NCBI RefSeq assembly: GCF_000518265.1
Contig: NZ_KI912410.1
Coordinates: forward strand, 164,429-228,428
DNA length: 64,000 bases
Direction of reading: 5' to 3'
Origin: Actinomadura oligospora ATCC 43269
GTDB taxonomy: Bacteria > Actinomycetota > Actinomycetes > Streptosporangiales > Streptosporangiaceae
Positions within the stretch are counted from its first letter, which is position 1. Each line of letters begins with the position of its first letter. This document shows positions 58,094-64,000 of the stretch, piece after piece. The translations under genes and the position numbers were made by a program. The notes below the pieces were generated by a model. That model saw only the letters and a list, made by a program, of their open reading frames with translations. It had not been told where the DNA came from and ran no database searches.

Positions 58094-58441
58094 TCAGGCC
58101 GCCGCTGCCGGTCCGATCTCGGAGATGGACCGGACACCGGCGTTGATGAGGGCGCGGCGTTCGTGGGAGTCCAGGCCGCCGCACACGCCGTACTGCTCAT
58201 CCGCCGGGAACTGCAGCGCCTGCTCCAGGCAGTACCGGCGCAGCGCCAGAGGGCACTCGGCGCAGGTCCGCTTGGCCAGCTCGACCCGCCGCCGCGACTC
58301 CTTCAGGGACTCGCGGTCGGCACCGTCACCCGGGCCGAACCACAGCTCGTCCCCGGTGTCGATGCAGGGCCGCTGCTCCCAGCCGATCGGCTCGGGAAGG
58401 TGGCCGCTGTGGGCCGGGGCTGCGGACGTCCGGGTCCTCAT
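58094..58441 (-). CDS. WhiB-family [4Fe-4S] transcription factor
   Basis: A 115-residue Wbl protein. The four cluster-binding cysteines are in RPCIDTGDELWF and in RTCAECPLALRRYCLEQAL (C-x-x-C-x5-C), followed by the conserved turn YGVCGGLDSHERRAL, here with an additional Cys. The W-F-x-P segment (LWFGPGDG) is also typical. Wbl proteins bind the primary sigma factor and modulate promoters in response to redox signals. Its place inside an AICE suggests that it controls element or host genes. The ATG overlaps the upstream stop (TGATG). Confidence 0.93.
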   Translation of the reverse strand: MRTRTSAAPAHSGHLPEPIGWEQRPCIDTGDELWFGPGDGADRESLKESRRRVELAKRTCAECPLALRRYCLEQALQFPADEQYGVCGGLDSHERRALINAGVRSISEIGPAAAA

Positions 58442-58719
58442 CACTTCCACCGCCCGTCGACGACGGCCGGGGTCTGCTGGGGCGCGGTGACCTCGCGGTC
58501 GAGGTGGGAGGCGTGGATCTGGTGCCCGCACTGGACGCACCACAGCACCACGGGCCCACCGGACAGCTGCGCGGCGCAGCAGGGCGAAGTCGGCAGCGAC
58601 GGGCGGCACGAACCGCGGGCGGGCTCGGCCGGGGCGGGCTCGCGTCCGGCGAGCTTGTCCAGGACCTGCTGGTGAGCGAAGTTGCGGTCTACCAGGCGCG
58701 AGACGGTGCGGTCGAACAT
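58441..58719 (-). CDS. Small zinc-finger-like protein
   Basis: A 92-residue protein with a helical N-terminus (RTVSRLVDRNFAHQQVLDKL) and a Cys-rich part: C38, C47-C48, and WCVQCGHQIHASHL, a CxxC-x2-H zinc motif. GGGAG lies about 8 nt before the ATG. It is coupled to the whiB-like gene by a one-base overlap, so the two may act together. Confidence 0.7.
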   Translation of the reverse strand: MFDRTVSRLVDRNFAHQQVLDKLAGREPAPAEPARGSCRPSLPTSPCCAAQLSGGPVVLWCVQCGHQIHASHLDREVTAPQQTPAVVDGRWK

Positions 58720-58757
58720 GGGGATCTCCCATCAAGAACGTCGGGGTGAAGAAGCAG

Positions 58758-58800
58758 CGAGCGCCCAGCGCCCCGGGGGCGGGGCTCGGCTGGGCGCTCG
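58758..58800 (-). terminator. GC hairpin before the zinc-finger/WhiB pair
   Basis: CGAGCGCCCAGC / GCTGGGCGCTCG (58758-58769 with 58789-58800), a perfect 12-bp stem with a GC-rich loop that can pair further. Confidence 0.65.
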
Positions 58801-58820
58801 CGGAGGGAGTGCGAAGGGGG

Positions 58821-59315
58821 CTAGACGGTTTCGCTCCGGGGGCACGCCACGATCAGGGCGGCGCGGGCGGCCCGGGCGGCGAGCTCGCGGTCGCGTCGCG
58901 CCGCGGCCATGTGCGTCAGGGACGGCGGGACCGCCGGGGTCGGCTTGACCATGGTCCGGGCGCCGCGCCGGGTGGACGCGTCGGCGATTCCCTCGGCCAG
59001 CTGCTCTCGCCAGGTCTCATAGGCCAGGTCGGTTATCACCCGCTGCGCGGATCCGGGGCATCGCTCCTGCCGGTGCCAGCGCGCGGCCGGGACCGGACGG
59101 CGACCGGTCGCGAAGTCGCGGATCTCCTTGTCGGTGTAGCGGCTGATCCGGTGCGGGAGCACCATGTGCCGCTTGAGGGACACCCAGGTCCCGCAGTCCG
59201 GGCAGACGATCACCGTGCGCTCGCCGTCGGCGCGTTCGCTCTCGGGACGGCGCAGGTTCACGTGGTTCAGGGGGAGGGAGCTGATGGCGATCGGGAAACG
59301 GCCGTTGTGCTTCAC
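58821..59315 (-). CDS. Hypothetical protein with zinc-finger motif
   Basis: A 164-residue basic protein. An N-terminal segment ends in VIVCPDCGTWVSLKRHMVLPH, a C2H2-like zinc motif (C-x2-C-x-H spacing); the rest is helical and Arg-rich (AARRDRELAARAARAAL). Start GTG 59315 follows CGGAGGT. It is the first minus-strand gene at this end of the element; upstream of it the orientation changes. Confidence 0.72.
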   Translation of the reverse strand: MKHNGRFPIAISSLPLNHVNLRRPESERADGERTVIVCPDCGTWVSLKRHMVLPHRISRYTDKEIRDFATGRRPVPAARWHRQERCPGSAQRVITDLAYETWREQLAEGIADASTRRGARTMVKPTPAVPPSLTHMAAARRDRELAARAARAALIVACPRSETV

Positions 59316-59657
59316 GAGTACCTCCGTGATCAAACCGGGGTGTGATGCGCGGTCTCGTGTCCACCGCTCCGCACCAGGCAGAGGAGCCCTGGTGCAGACC
59401 AGACGACGCAAGCGCCGCACTTTCAAAGTTGATCAATCGCGGTGACCGCTGCGGGGGCCTCGTGAATCGCCATCCCAACAGGGCTGCGTCTTCAGTTGTC
59501 GTCCCTGAGCATCCAGGGGCGTTTCCCCTTGTCCCTTGGTGTTAAGGGGGGGTTAGCAAGACAGTGGCATCGAGTCCCTCGCGTTGTCAAGCCCCCCTTA
59601 TCACTAGTCTGTGAGGAGATCCGCGGCAGGCGGCCGAGAGCAGCGAGGGGGAGACAC
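59316..59657. other. Divergent intergenic region with promoter elements
   Basis: No gene was seen. It contains the inverted repeat and promoter described separately and must also hold the promoter of the minus-strand gene starting at 59315. AT content is higher than in the surroundings. Confidence 0.6.
59543..59610 (+). promoter_or_regulatory. Probable promoter with TAAGGGGGG/CCCCCCTTA inverted repeat
   Basis: TAAGGGGGG (59543-59551) and CCCCCCTTA (59592-59600) are exact inverse copies. A -35-like TTGTCA (59584-59589) and -10-like TAGTCT (59605-59610) flank the second copy (15-nt spacing, slightly short). The second copy lies between the two boxes, a position suited to repression. It would serve the HTH-sensor/PP2C operon starting at 59658. 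Confidence 0.5.
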
Positions 59658-60497
59658 GTGATCGAGGAGGTTCGGGATCTTGCTCGGATCGAAGACCACG
59701 AGGTCAGGGTGCGTGAGGCCGCGAAGCTGATGAACGAGCTCCAGGACGCTGTGAAGGAGACGGCTCGGATGCGGCGCGAGAGCATCCAATGGCTCCGCGA
59801 TCACGGCCGTTCCATGGCCGATGTCGCACGGGTGATGGGAGTCAGCCGTGCCCGCGTCGCGCAGCTCAAGGATTCTGGGCCAGCCCCGGAGCGCGCCTTC
59901 CTCGGCATTGGGCGTCTCAGCGTGGCGGTGCCGGAGCGGCCAGGCGGACGGCGCCTCGTGGCCCGTGCCGACGCCGCAACCGGCCAGACCGTCCTGAGCC
60001 TGGCGTCATCGCTCGGACTCGCGGGCGAGCTCGAGTACATCCCTCTGTCCGGCGAGATCGACCTCAACCGCGACGATCTTGTTGTGATCTGCGGTCCGAA
60101 GACATCCCCCGTCACCGCTGAAGCCCTCCAGCGCGACCCGCAGCTCGACTTCCACCAGTTGCCCGATGAGCGATGGGCGATCACCGAGCGGGGGAGCGGG
60201 GAAACTCACGTCTCCCCTTCGGATGACCCCGACGACCCACGCCACCAGGACATCGCCTTCCTGGGGCGGCTTCCTCGGCCAGACGCGCGGGGGACGTTCC
60301 TCTACATCGCAGGCGTTCACGCGATCGGATCCCTCGGGGCGTCCCGCTACCTGACGGATCACCTGGCGGAGCTGTATGACGCGGTTGGGACGGCCCCCTT
60401 CTCGATGGTGATCACGTCCGAGTACGACCCTGAGGCCGAAGAGATCCTCGCAACGCGAGCCCTGACGGCGCCGCTTCGTCACCCCGGAGGCGAGTGA
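59658..60497 (+). CDS. HTH protein with C-terminal sensor-like domain
   Basis: A 279-residue protein. Residues 1-50 form a charged coiled-coil helix; residues about 40-70 a sigma-like helix-turn-helix (SMADVARVMGVSRARVAQL). Residues about 85-275 make an alpha/beta domain with LVVICGPKTSPVTAEAL and TFLYIAGVHAIGSLGASRYL, which look like a nucleotide- or ligand-binding fold; the family is not recognised with certainty. Start GTG 59658 has GGGGAG 5 nt upstream. The 3' end overlaps the PP2C gene by 4 bases, so the two products probably function together. Confidence 0.8.
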   Translation: MIEEVRDLARIEDHEVRVREAAKLMNELQDAVKETARMRRESIQWLRDHGRSMADVARVMGVSRARVAQLKDSGPAPERAFLGIGRLSVAVPERPGGRRLVARADAATGQTVLSLASSLGLAGELEYIPLSGEIDLNRDDLVVICGPKTSPVTAEALQRDPQLDFHQLPDERWAITERGSGETHVSPSDDPDDPRHQDIAFLGRLPRPDARGTFLYIAGVHAIGSLGASRYLTDHLAELYDAVGTAPFSMVITSEYDPEAEEILATRALTAPLRHPGGE

Positions 60498-61318
60498 GGG
60501 TGGACGTCGCGTTCGCCAGCCGAGCCAAGGAGCCGGGCCGCGCCAATGAGGACTACGTCCTGGCGGCCTCGGACATGGTTGTGCTGCTGGACGGGGCTGG
60601 CGTGCCACCGGAAGCCGAAACGGGATGTCGACATGGGTTGCCATGGTTCGTTCGCACGCTGGGGGAGCAGCTGCTCAACGCAGCCCGGGCAGGCGACATC
60701 TCGCTGGCAGAGGCGCTGAAGCGGGCGATAGAACGAACGGCGCTGGCGCATGCCGACACCTGCGACCCGAGCCATCCGGTCTCCCCGTCATCGACGGTGG
60801 TCGCAGTTCGCCGACGGGACGAGTACCTGGACTGGCTGGTGCTGGGGGATTCCTTCCTCGCGCTCCGAAAGCACTCGCAGATCGAGGTCATCACTGACCA
60901 GCGCCTCAAGCAGAGCGCGGTGAAGCAGCGGACAGCTCTCCGGCAAGCCGATGGCCGAGACCGAGCGTTGTGGAACGCCCTGGTGGCGGAGGAACGGCGT
61001 CTTCGCAACCACCCCGATGGCTTCTGGATCGCCGCTGGCGATCCAGAAGCTGCCGACCATGCGATGACGGGGTGCTTGCCGCTGGCGGACCTAACGCACG
61101 CCCTTCTGCTCTCCGATGGTGGAGCCCGGCCCGTGGAGCCCTTCGGGGCGGTGACCTGGGACGAGTGCTTCCACAATCTCGCCCAGAGCGGCCCTGCCGC
61201 CTGGCTGCGACGCGTCCGCGAAATCGAGAACGCCGACCCAGACCGAACCCGCTGGCCACGTTCCAAGCGTCACGACGACGCCACTGCGCTCCTGATCGGT
61301 CTGGAAGATGACGCTTGA
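60494..61318 (+). CDS. PP2C-family protein phosphatase-like protein
   Basis: A 274-residue PPM/PP2C-like protein. Metal-site motifs: GRANEDYVLAA (R-x-x-N-E-D, residues about 15-25), VVLLDGAGVP (the first D-G), and near the C-terminus LLLSDGGARPV and RHDDATALLIGL (final D-D-A-T). It should dephosphorylate Ser/Thr residues. GTG 60494 overlaps the stop of the HTH-sensor gene. No Ser/Thr kinase is in the window. A regulatory pair of DNA-binding sensor and phosphatase is the likely meaning. Confidence 0.88.
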   Translation: MRVDVAFASRAKEPGRANEDYVLAASDMVVLLDGAGVPPEAETGCRHGLPWFVRTLGEQLLNAARAGDISLAEALKRAIERTALAHADTCDPSHPVSPSSTVVAVRRRDEYLDWLVLGDSFLALRKHSQIEVITDQRLKQSAVKQRTALRQADGRDRALWNALVAEERRLRNHPDGFWIAAGDPEAADHAMTGCLPLADLTHALLLSDGGARPVEPFGAVTWDECFHNLAQSGPAAWLRRVREIENADPDRTRWPRSKRHDDATALLIGLEDDA

Positions 61319-61330
61319 CGATGCTCGGAG

Positions 61331-61558
61331 TCAATCCCTTCTCCCCGTGTAGGTGATCGGGACTCGGGCCTTGCCGCGGACCCGGATCCGTATCTCGTAG
61401 TCCTCTTGGTCGCGCCCGCGCCTGAGCGGATCGCGACCGATCGCATCAACGAATAGCTCGTACAGGTCGCCCCGGTCGTCAGGGGCGACTTCACTGCTGA
61501 ACCGACGGATCCGGTTGCCCTTCCAAAACAGCTCAACGTCTACAAGCTCTCGGTTCAT
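61331..61558 (-). CDS. Small hypothetical protein
   Basis: A 75-residue charged protein (DVELFWKGNRIRRFSSEVAP, then YEIRIRVRGKARVPITYTG), predicted mostly beta. It converges on the phosphatase gene with 12 bases between the stops. No ribosome site is obvious before the ATG, and no family is recognised. Composition (fewer Ala/Arg extremes than shadow frames) supports a real gene. Confidence 0.55.
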   Translation of the reverse strand: MNRELVDVELFWKGNRIRRFSSEVAPDDRGDLYELFVDAIGRDPLRRGRDQEDYEIRIRVRGKARVPITYTGRRD

Positions 61559-61915
61559 GGCTACGAGATGCCCCGAGGGTCCAGGCAGGACGCCTAGCGA
61601 ACCGGTTGCGGCCAGTTTGAACCGAGGTCCGCCCCCGTTCGTTGATCAAGTGATGGGTGCTGGCCAGATGACGGCCCCGCCGAGGCGGCTGGCCCACGAT
61701 GGTCCACGTGGAGTTTAGAGGGCCCTTTGCAACCTGCAAGCCGTTTGTCGCGCACCAGTTGCGAGACACTCCTTGGTGCTGGTTTTGAGGGAGTATGGTC
61801 TGGAATAACAGGGCTGGCCACCCGAGTGGACGGATCACCATCCGTTTATCGTCTCGGTCGAATCACGGAGTCTTCAGCCCCACAGCAAACAAGCCGGGCT
61901 ATGGCAGAAATTCTG
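61559..61915. other. 357-base region without a convincing gene
   Basis: Only short frames with poor starts occur. GC content falls here (AT-rich patches around 61780-61930). No clear promoter, repeat or terminator could be assigned. Confidence 0.5.
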
Positions 61916-63220
61916 TCAGATAATGGAAGGTGAAGGCGCTGTAGGCAGGTGATCGGCGAGGTCGGTCGGCAAACCATTCGGGCGAAACCCGCAAGCGCCT
62001 TGGAAACTGACTGCGCTGCCCAAGAATTCCGCGTTCTGGAAATCGACCTCGCCCTCAGCGAACGTCACGTTCAGGAAGTCGACGTCGCCGCTCAGGAATT
62101 TCGCGTGCTGGAGGCTGACTCTGGCGCCATCGAACCTCGCACGCTGGAATCTAACCTTGCTGCCCTCGAATCTCGCGGCATCGAGGTGGACCACGCCGCC
62201 CATGAACAGCGCTTGCAGAAAATTGACCTCGCCTCCCGTGAACGCCGCACCCATAAAGCCGAGCGCGCCTTTCGTGAACATGGCGCTGTGGAAACTGACT
62301 ATGCCGCCTTCGAACAGTGCGTCCTGGAAGTTGACCGCACATCCCTTGAATACTGCCTCTTGGAAGCTGACCGCCCCGCCCTCGAACTCCATGCCTTGGA
62401 AGCTGACATCACCGTCCTCGAATTTCGCGCCATAGAAGTTGACTTCGCCTCTCCTCATGAGCCCTCCGTGGAAGCTGACAACGCCGCTCGCAAATCTGGC
62501 ATGTCGGAAAGTGAGAGCGCTGTTGTCGATGGTGATGCCGTGGAGGTCACCGCCATCGAAAACGACGCCAGTGAAGTCGAAGTGGTGGCCGTTCCAGGAG
62601 ACTTCGGCGCCGCGGCGCAGGTGGTCGCCGATAGTACGGATGACGGTATGGCGCACCTCACGCAGGGTCAGGTAGGCCTTGTGGGCCTCAGCATGCTTGA
62701 TGGGGTCCTGCCCCTGGGTGGGGTGCTTTCCGGGGTCAGGGTCGTACGGGATGCGTAGGAACGCGCACAGCACGTCGATGCAGGTCTGGCGCAGCGCGTG
62801 AGTCGGAGCGTCGTCAGCAAGGCCGGCCAAGGCGTGCACACCGCCCAGTTGCACCGCGGGTGAGGCGGCGCCGAGCTGGGCGACGGCGGCGGTGAACCGG
62901 TCGCTGTGCAGCTTGGTGTCCTCGCGCAGCGCGGCGTTCTCCTCGGTGCGCTGCTTGCGGTAGGCCACAACCAACGCGACCAGGCCCCCCAGTCCTGCCA
63001 CCACTGCAAACGACAACTTCACCAAGTCGAACAGCACTGAGGACGACACCTGCGTCTCATGCTTGACACCGTGCACCTCCAACAGGTCCAAACCTGCCCA
63101 GAGGGTCACGCACGCCACCGCGATCGCAGCGGTGAACGTCGCGCCTAGCGCGCCCCAAAGTGGCACCAACCGATTCGGTTGCCGCATGGGCTCCGTCTCG
63201 CGCTTCATCAGTCCACCCAT
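61916..63220 (-). CDS. Membrane-anchored pentapeptide-repeat protein
   Basis: A 434-residue protein. Two membrane helices (residues about 20-42, LWGALGATFTAAIAVACVTLW, and 60-82) are followed by a helical segment (100-200, including AVAQLGAASPAVQLGGVHALAGL) common to this group. From about 225 to 415 the protein is a run of pentapeptide-type repeats with Phe every five residues (VNFYGAKFEDGDVSFQGMEF in part), forming a beta-helix. Start ATG 63220 is chosen because GGAGGAG lies 5 nt upstream. The helix may be a protein-interaction or DNA-mimic surface on the inner face of the membrane. Role unknown. Confidence 0.88.
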   Translation of the reverse strand: MGGLMKRETEPMRQPNRLVPLWGALGATFTAAIAVACVTLWAGLDLLEVHGVKHETQVSSSVLFDLVKLSFAVVAGLGGLVALVVAYRKQRTEENAALREDTKLHSDRFTAAVAQLGAASPAVQLGGVHALAGLADDAPTHALRQTCIDVLCAFLRIPYDPDPGKHPTQGQDPIKHAEAHKAYLTLREVRHTVIRTIGDHLRRGAEVSWNGHHFDFTGVVFDGGDLHGITIDNSALTFRHARFASGVVSFHGGLMRRGEVNFYGAKFEDGDVSFQGMEFEGGAVSFQEAVFKGCAVNFQDALFEGGIVSFHSAMFTKGALGFMGAAFTGGEVNFLQALFMGGVVHLDAARFEGSKVRFQRARFDGARVSLQHAKFLSGDVDFLNVTFAEGEVDFQNAEFLGSAVSFQGACGFRPNGLPTDLADHLPTAPSPSII

Positions 63221-63675
63221 CGCATCTCCTCCATGTTGCACGCCACACGATTAAGACAGGCTGCCTGCCTGATCATTAGAGCCCAGTGAGCACTCGATCG
63301 TTCCTGATCGACTCAACGGCCTCACGACGAACGGGCGCGGCGCTTCGATGTGACCGCTTCTGAGACGCACCATGGTGCTCAGACTGGTTCCCAAGTCACT
63401 AAGCCCAGCCCGATCTGGGGCCTGCCTGCGTGTCAAGCCAGGGCCGGAAACGCGAAGAGGCCGGCCCTTTCCGCGTGGACGGCCTTCGCTGCTAATTGGT
63501 GCGCGAAGAGTGAACATAGCGTGCCGTTCATTACCGATCGCCTCTGGGGTGAGCGGGATGAGGTGAAGATCGTGCGGTGGCAAGGGGGCGTTCTCTCCTC
63601 GCTGCCCCCATGAATGGGCCGAAGGCAGGTTCCTGCTTGTGGCTTGGTGGTGCGGTTTGGGGGGAAGGAGGCCGA
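63221..63675. other. 455-base region without a convincing gene
   Basis: Frames here have no ribosome site and no protein-like features. Base composition is more even than in flanking genes. No repeat or palindrome stood out. Confidence 0.5.
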
Positions 63676-64000
63676 CTACTCAAGCTGTTCCCAAGTCCAG
63701 GGGGGTGCGGGACGCCCATCGGGTTCACGCCCGAACCGAAACTGCTCCTTGCCGTCAGTAGCCCACAGGAACTGGTCGAACCGGCCCGCTGCTGGAAACC
63801 GTTCGGCGAGTACTGTGGCCTGCTCATCTGCCCCTACCTCCCGCAGCATGCTCAGCAGCCCGGCCATGTGCCCCGTCCCTGTCCTCAGCAGGCTGTCCAT
63901 CAGTCGGGTCACATCGGACGCGTGGGTGAGGGGAATGTTCGCGGCGGCCCGCTCAGCGAGCGCAGCAACCTGCTCCTTTGCACCCACCTGCCGCAGGCTG
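63676..64000 (-). CDS. C-terminal end of a helical-repeat protein (cut by window edge)
   Basis: The frame is open to the window edge, so the gene begins outside; 108 residues are visible. It consists of repeats of the type LREVGADEQATVLAERF and VGAKEQVAALAERAAA, spaced about 45 residues, ending in an aromatic, charged tail (WATDGKEQFRFGREPDG). Such repeats form the C-terminal superstructure of large actinobacterial proteins that often carry NTPase (STAND-like) or effector domains at the N-terminus; that part is not visible. Confidence 0.75.
   Translation of the reverse strand, partial: SLRQVGAKEQVAALAERAAANIPLTHASDVTRLMDSLLRTGTGHMAGLLSMLREVGADEQATVLAERFPAAGRFDQFLWATDGKEQFRFGREPDGRPAPPWTWEQLE

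Larger units (their letters stand above)
36265..59315 (-). mobile_element. Actinomycete integrative and conjugative element (AICE, primase-polymerase type); right end open
   Basis: Modules in order: integrase, excisionase, primase-polymerase, DUF927 ATPase, replication-relaxation protein, MazG-like protein, FtsK/SpoIIIE transfer ATPase, a run of small membrane and zinc-finger proteins, WhiB. This matches the known AICE plan (int-xis, Rep, FtsK-type Tra, Spd-like proteins; no type IV secretion genes), with the RepPP kind of replication protein. Almost all genes are on the minus strand and start with Shine-Dalgarno sites, unlike the leaderless genes on the left. The left end lies between 36214 and 36283. 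The right end was not found; genes to 59315 clearly belong, and those beyond may. Confidence 0.85.

Noticed and set aside
63251..63583. A 110-codon minus-strand frame in the gap before the pentapeptide gene
   Set aside because: No ribosome site, no protein-like hydrophobic pattern and no known motif.

Overview
The window is very GC-rich DNA with GTG/TTG starts, WhiB, BldB-like DUF397, DmdR/IdeR-type iron boxes and a mycothiol-type enzyme family. This points to an actinomycete, most likely a filamentous one such as Actinomadura/Thermomonosporaceae or Streptomyces-like (inference from gene content only). No rRNA, tRNA or CRISPR array was recognised.

Bases 1-36 kb look like ordinary chromosome. 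They begin with the 3' half of ppc, then a lipoprotein, an acetyltransferase, a divergent enoyl-CoA hydratase/birA pair and a class III nucleotidyl cyclase. A WhiJ-like / DUF397 / ATPase signalling cluster follows (6.6-9.3 kb). Next come several regulator-plus-target pairs with visible operators: MFS/TetR, TetR/NmrA-like and TetR-GNAT fusion/SDR. Between them lies a two-gene operon of a cis-prenyltransferase and a DUF2236 (MpaB/Lcp-like) oxygenase carrying EF-hands. After that are bacterioferritin and its ferredoxin behind tandem iron boxes, treY-treZ, a two-component system, gtrA, purK-purE, an imine-reductase-like gene, HxlR, a DUF2975/HTH pair with a large palindromic operator, UDP-glucose dehydrogenase and an acyl-CoA dehydrogenase. 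At least six genes of this part have a TANNNT -10 box only 6-7 nt before the start codon, the signature of leaderless mRNAs.

From 36.28 kb to at least 59.3 kb the DNA is an actinomycete integrative and conjugative element (AICE) of the primase-polymerase (RepPP) type, almost entirely on the minus strand. It encodes a tyrosine integrase, excisionase, primase-polymerase, DUF927 helicase-like ATPase, replication-relaxation protein, MazG-like protein and an FtsK/SpoIIIE transfer ATPase. About 20 further small proteins (membrane, zinc-finger, WhiB) follow. Three repeat families suggest its cis-acting sites: nine GCGTACCC iterons next to the primase gene (replication origin candidate), an (A/G)GGAGCG cluster upstream of the replication-relaxation gene, and seven TGAGCCGAT repeats directly 3' of the FtsK-like gene (clt/TRS transfer-site candidate). 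Many junctions between genes of the element carry a strong GC hairpin. A convergent two-gene module (unknown zinc-motif protein plus DUF488) sits inside it as cargo. The left end is just after the acyl-CoA dehydrogenase; the right end was not located.

From 59.6 kb to the end there is a regulatory/effector-like group: an HTH-sensor protein translationally coupled to a PP2C-type phosphatase, a small unknown gene, a membrane-anchored pentapeptide-repeat protein, and the end of a helical-repeat protein cut by the window edge. This may be further cargo of the element or a conflict-type island next to it.
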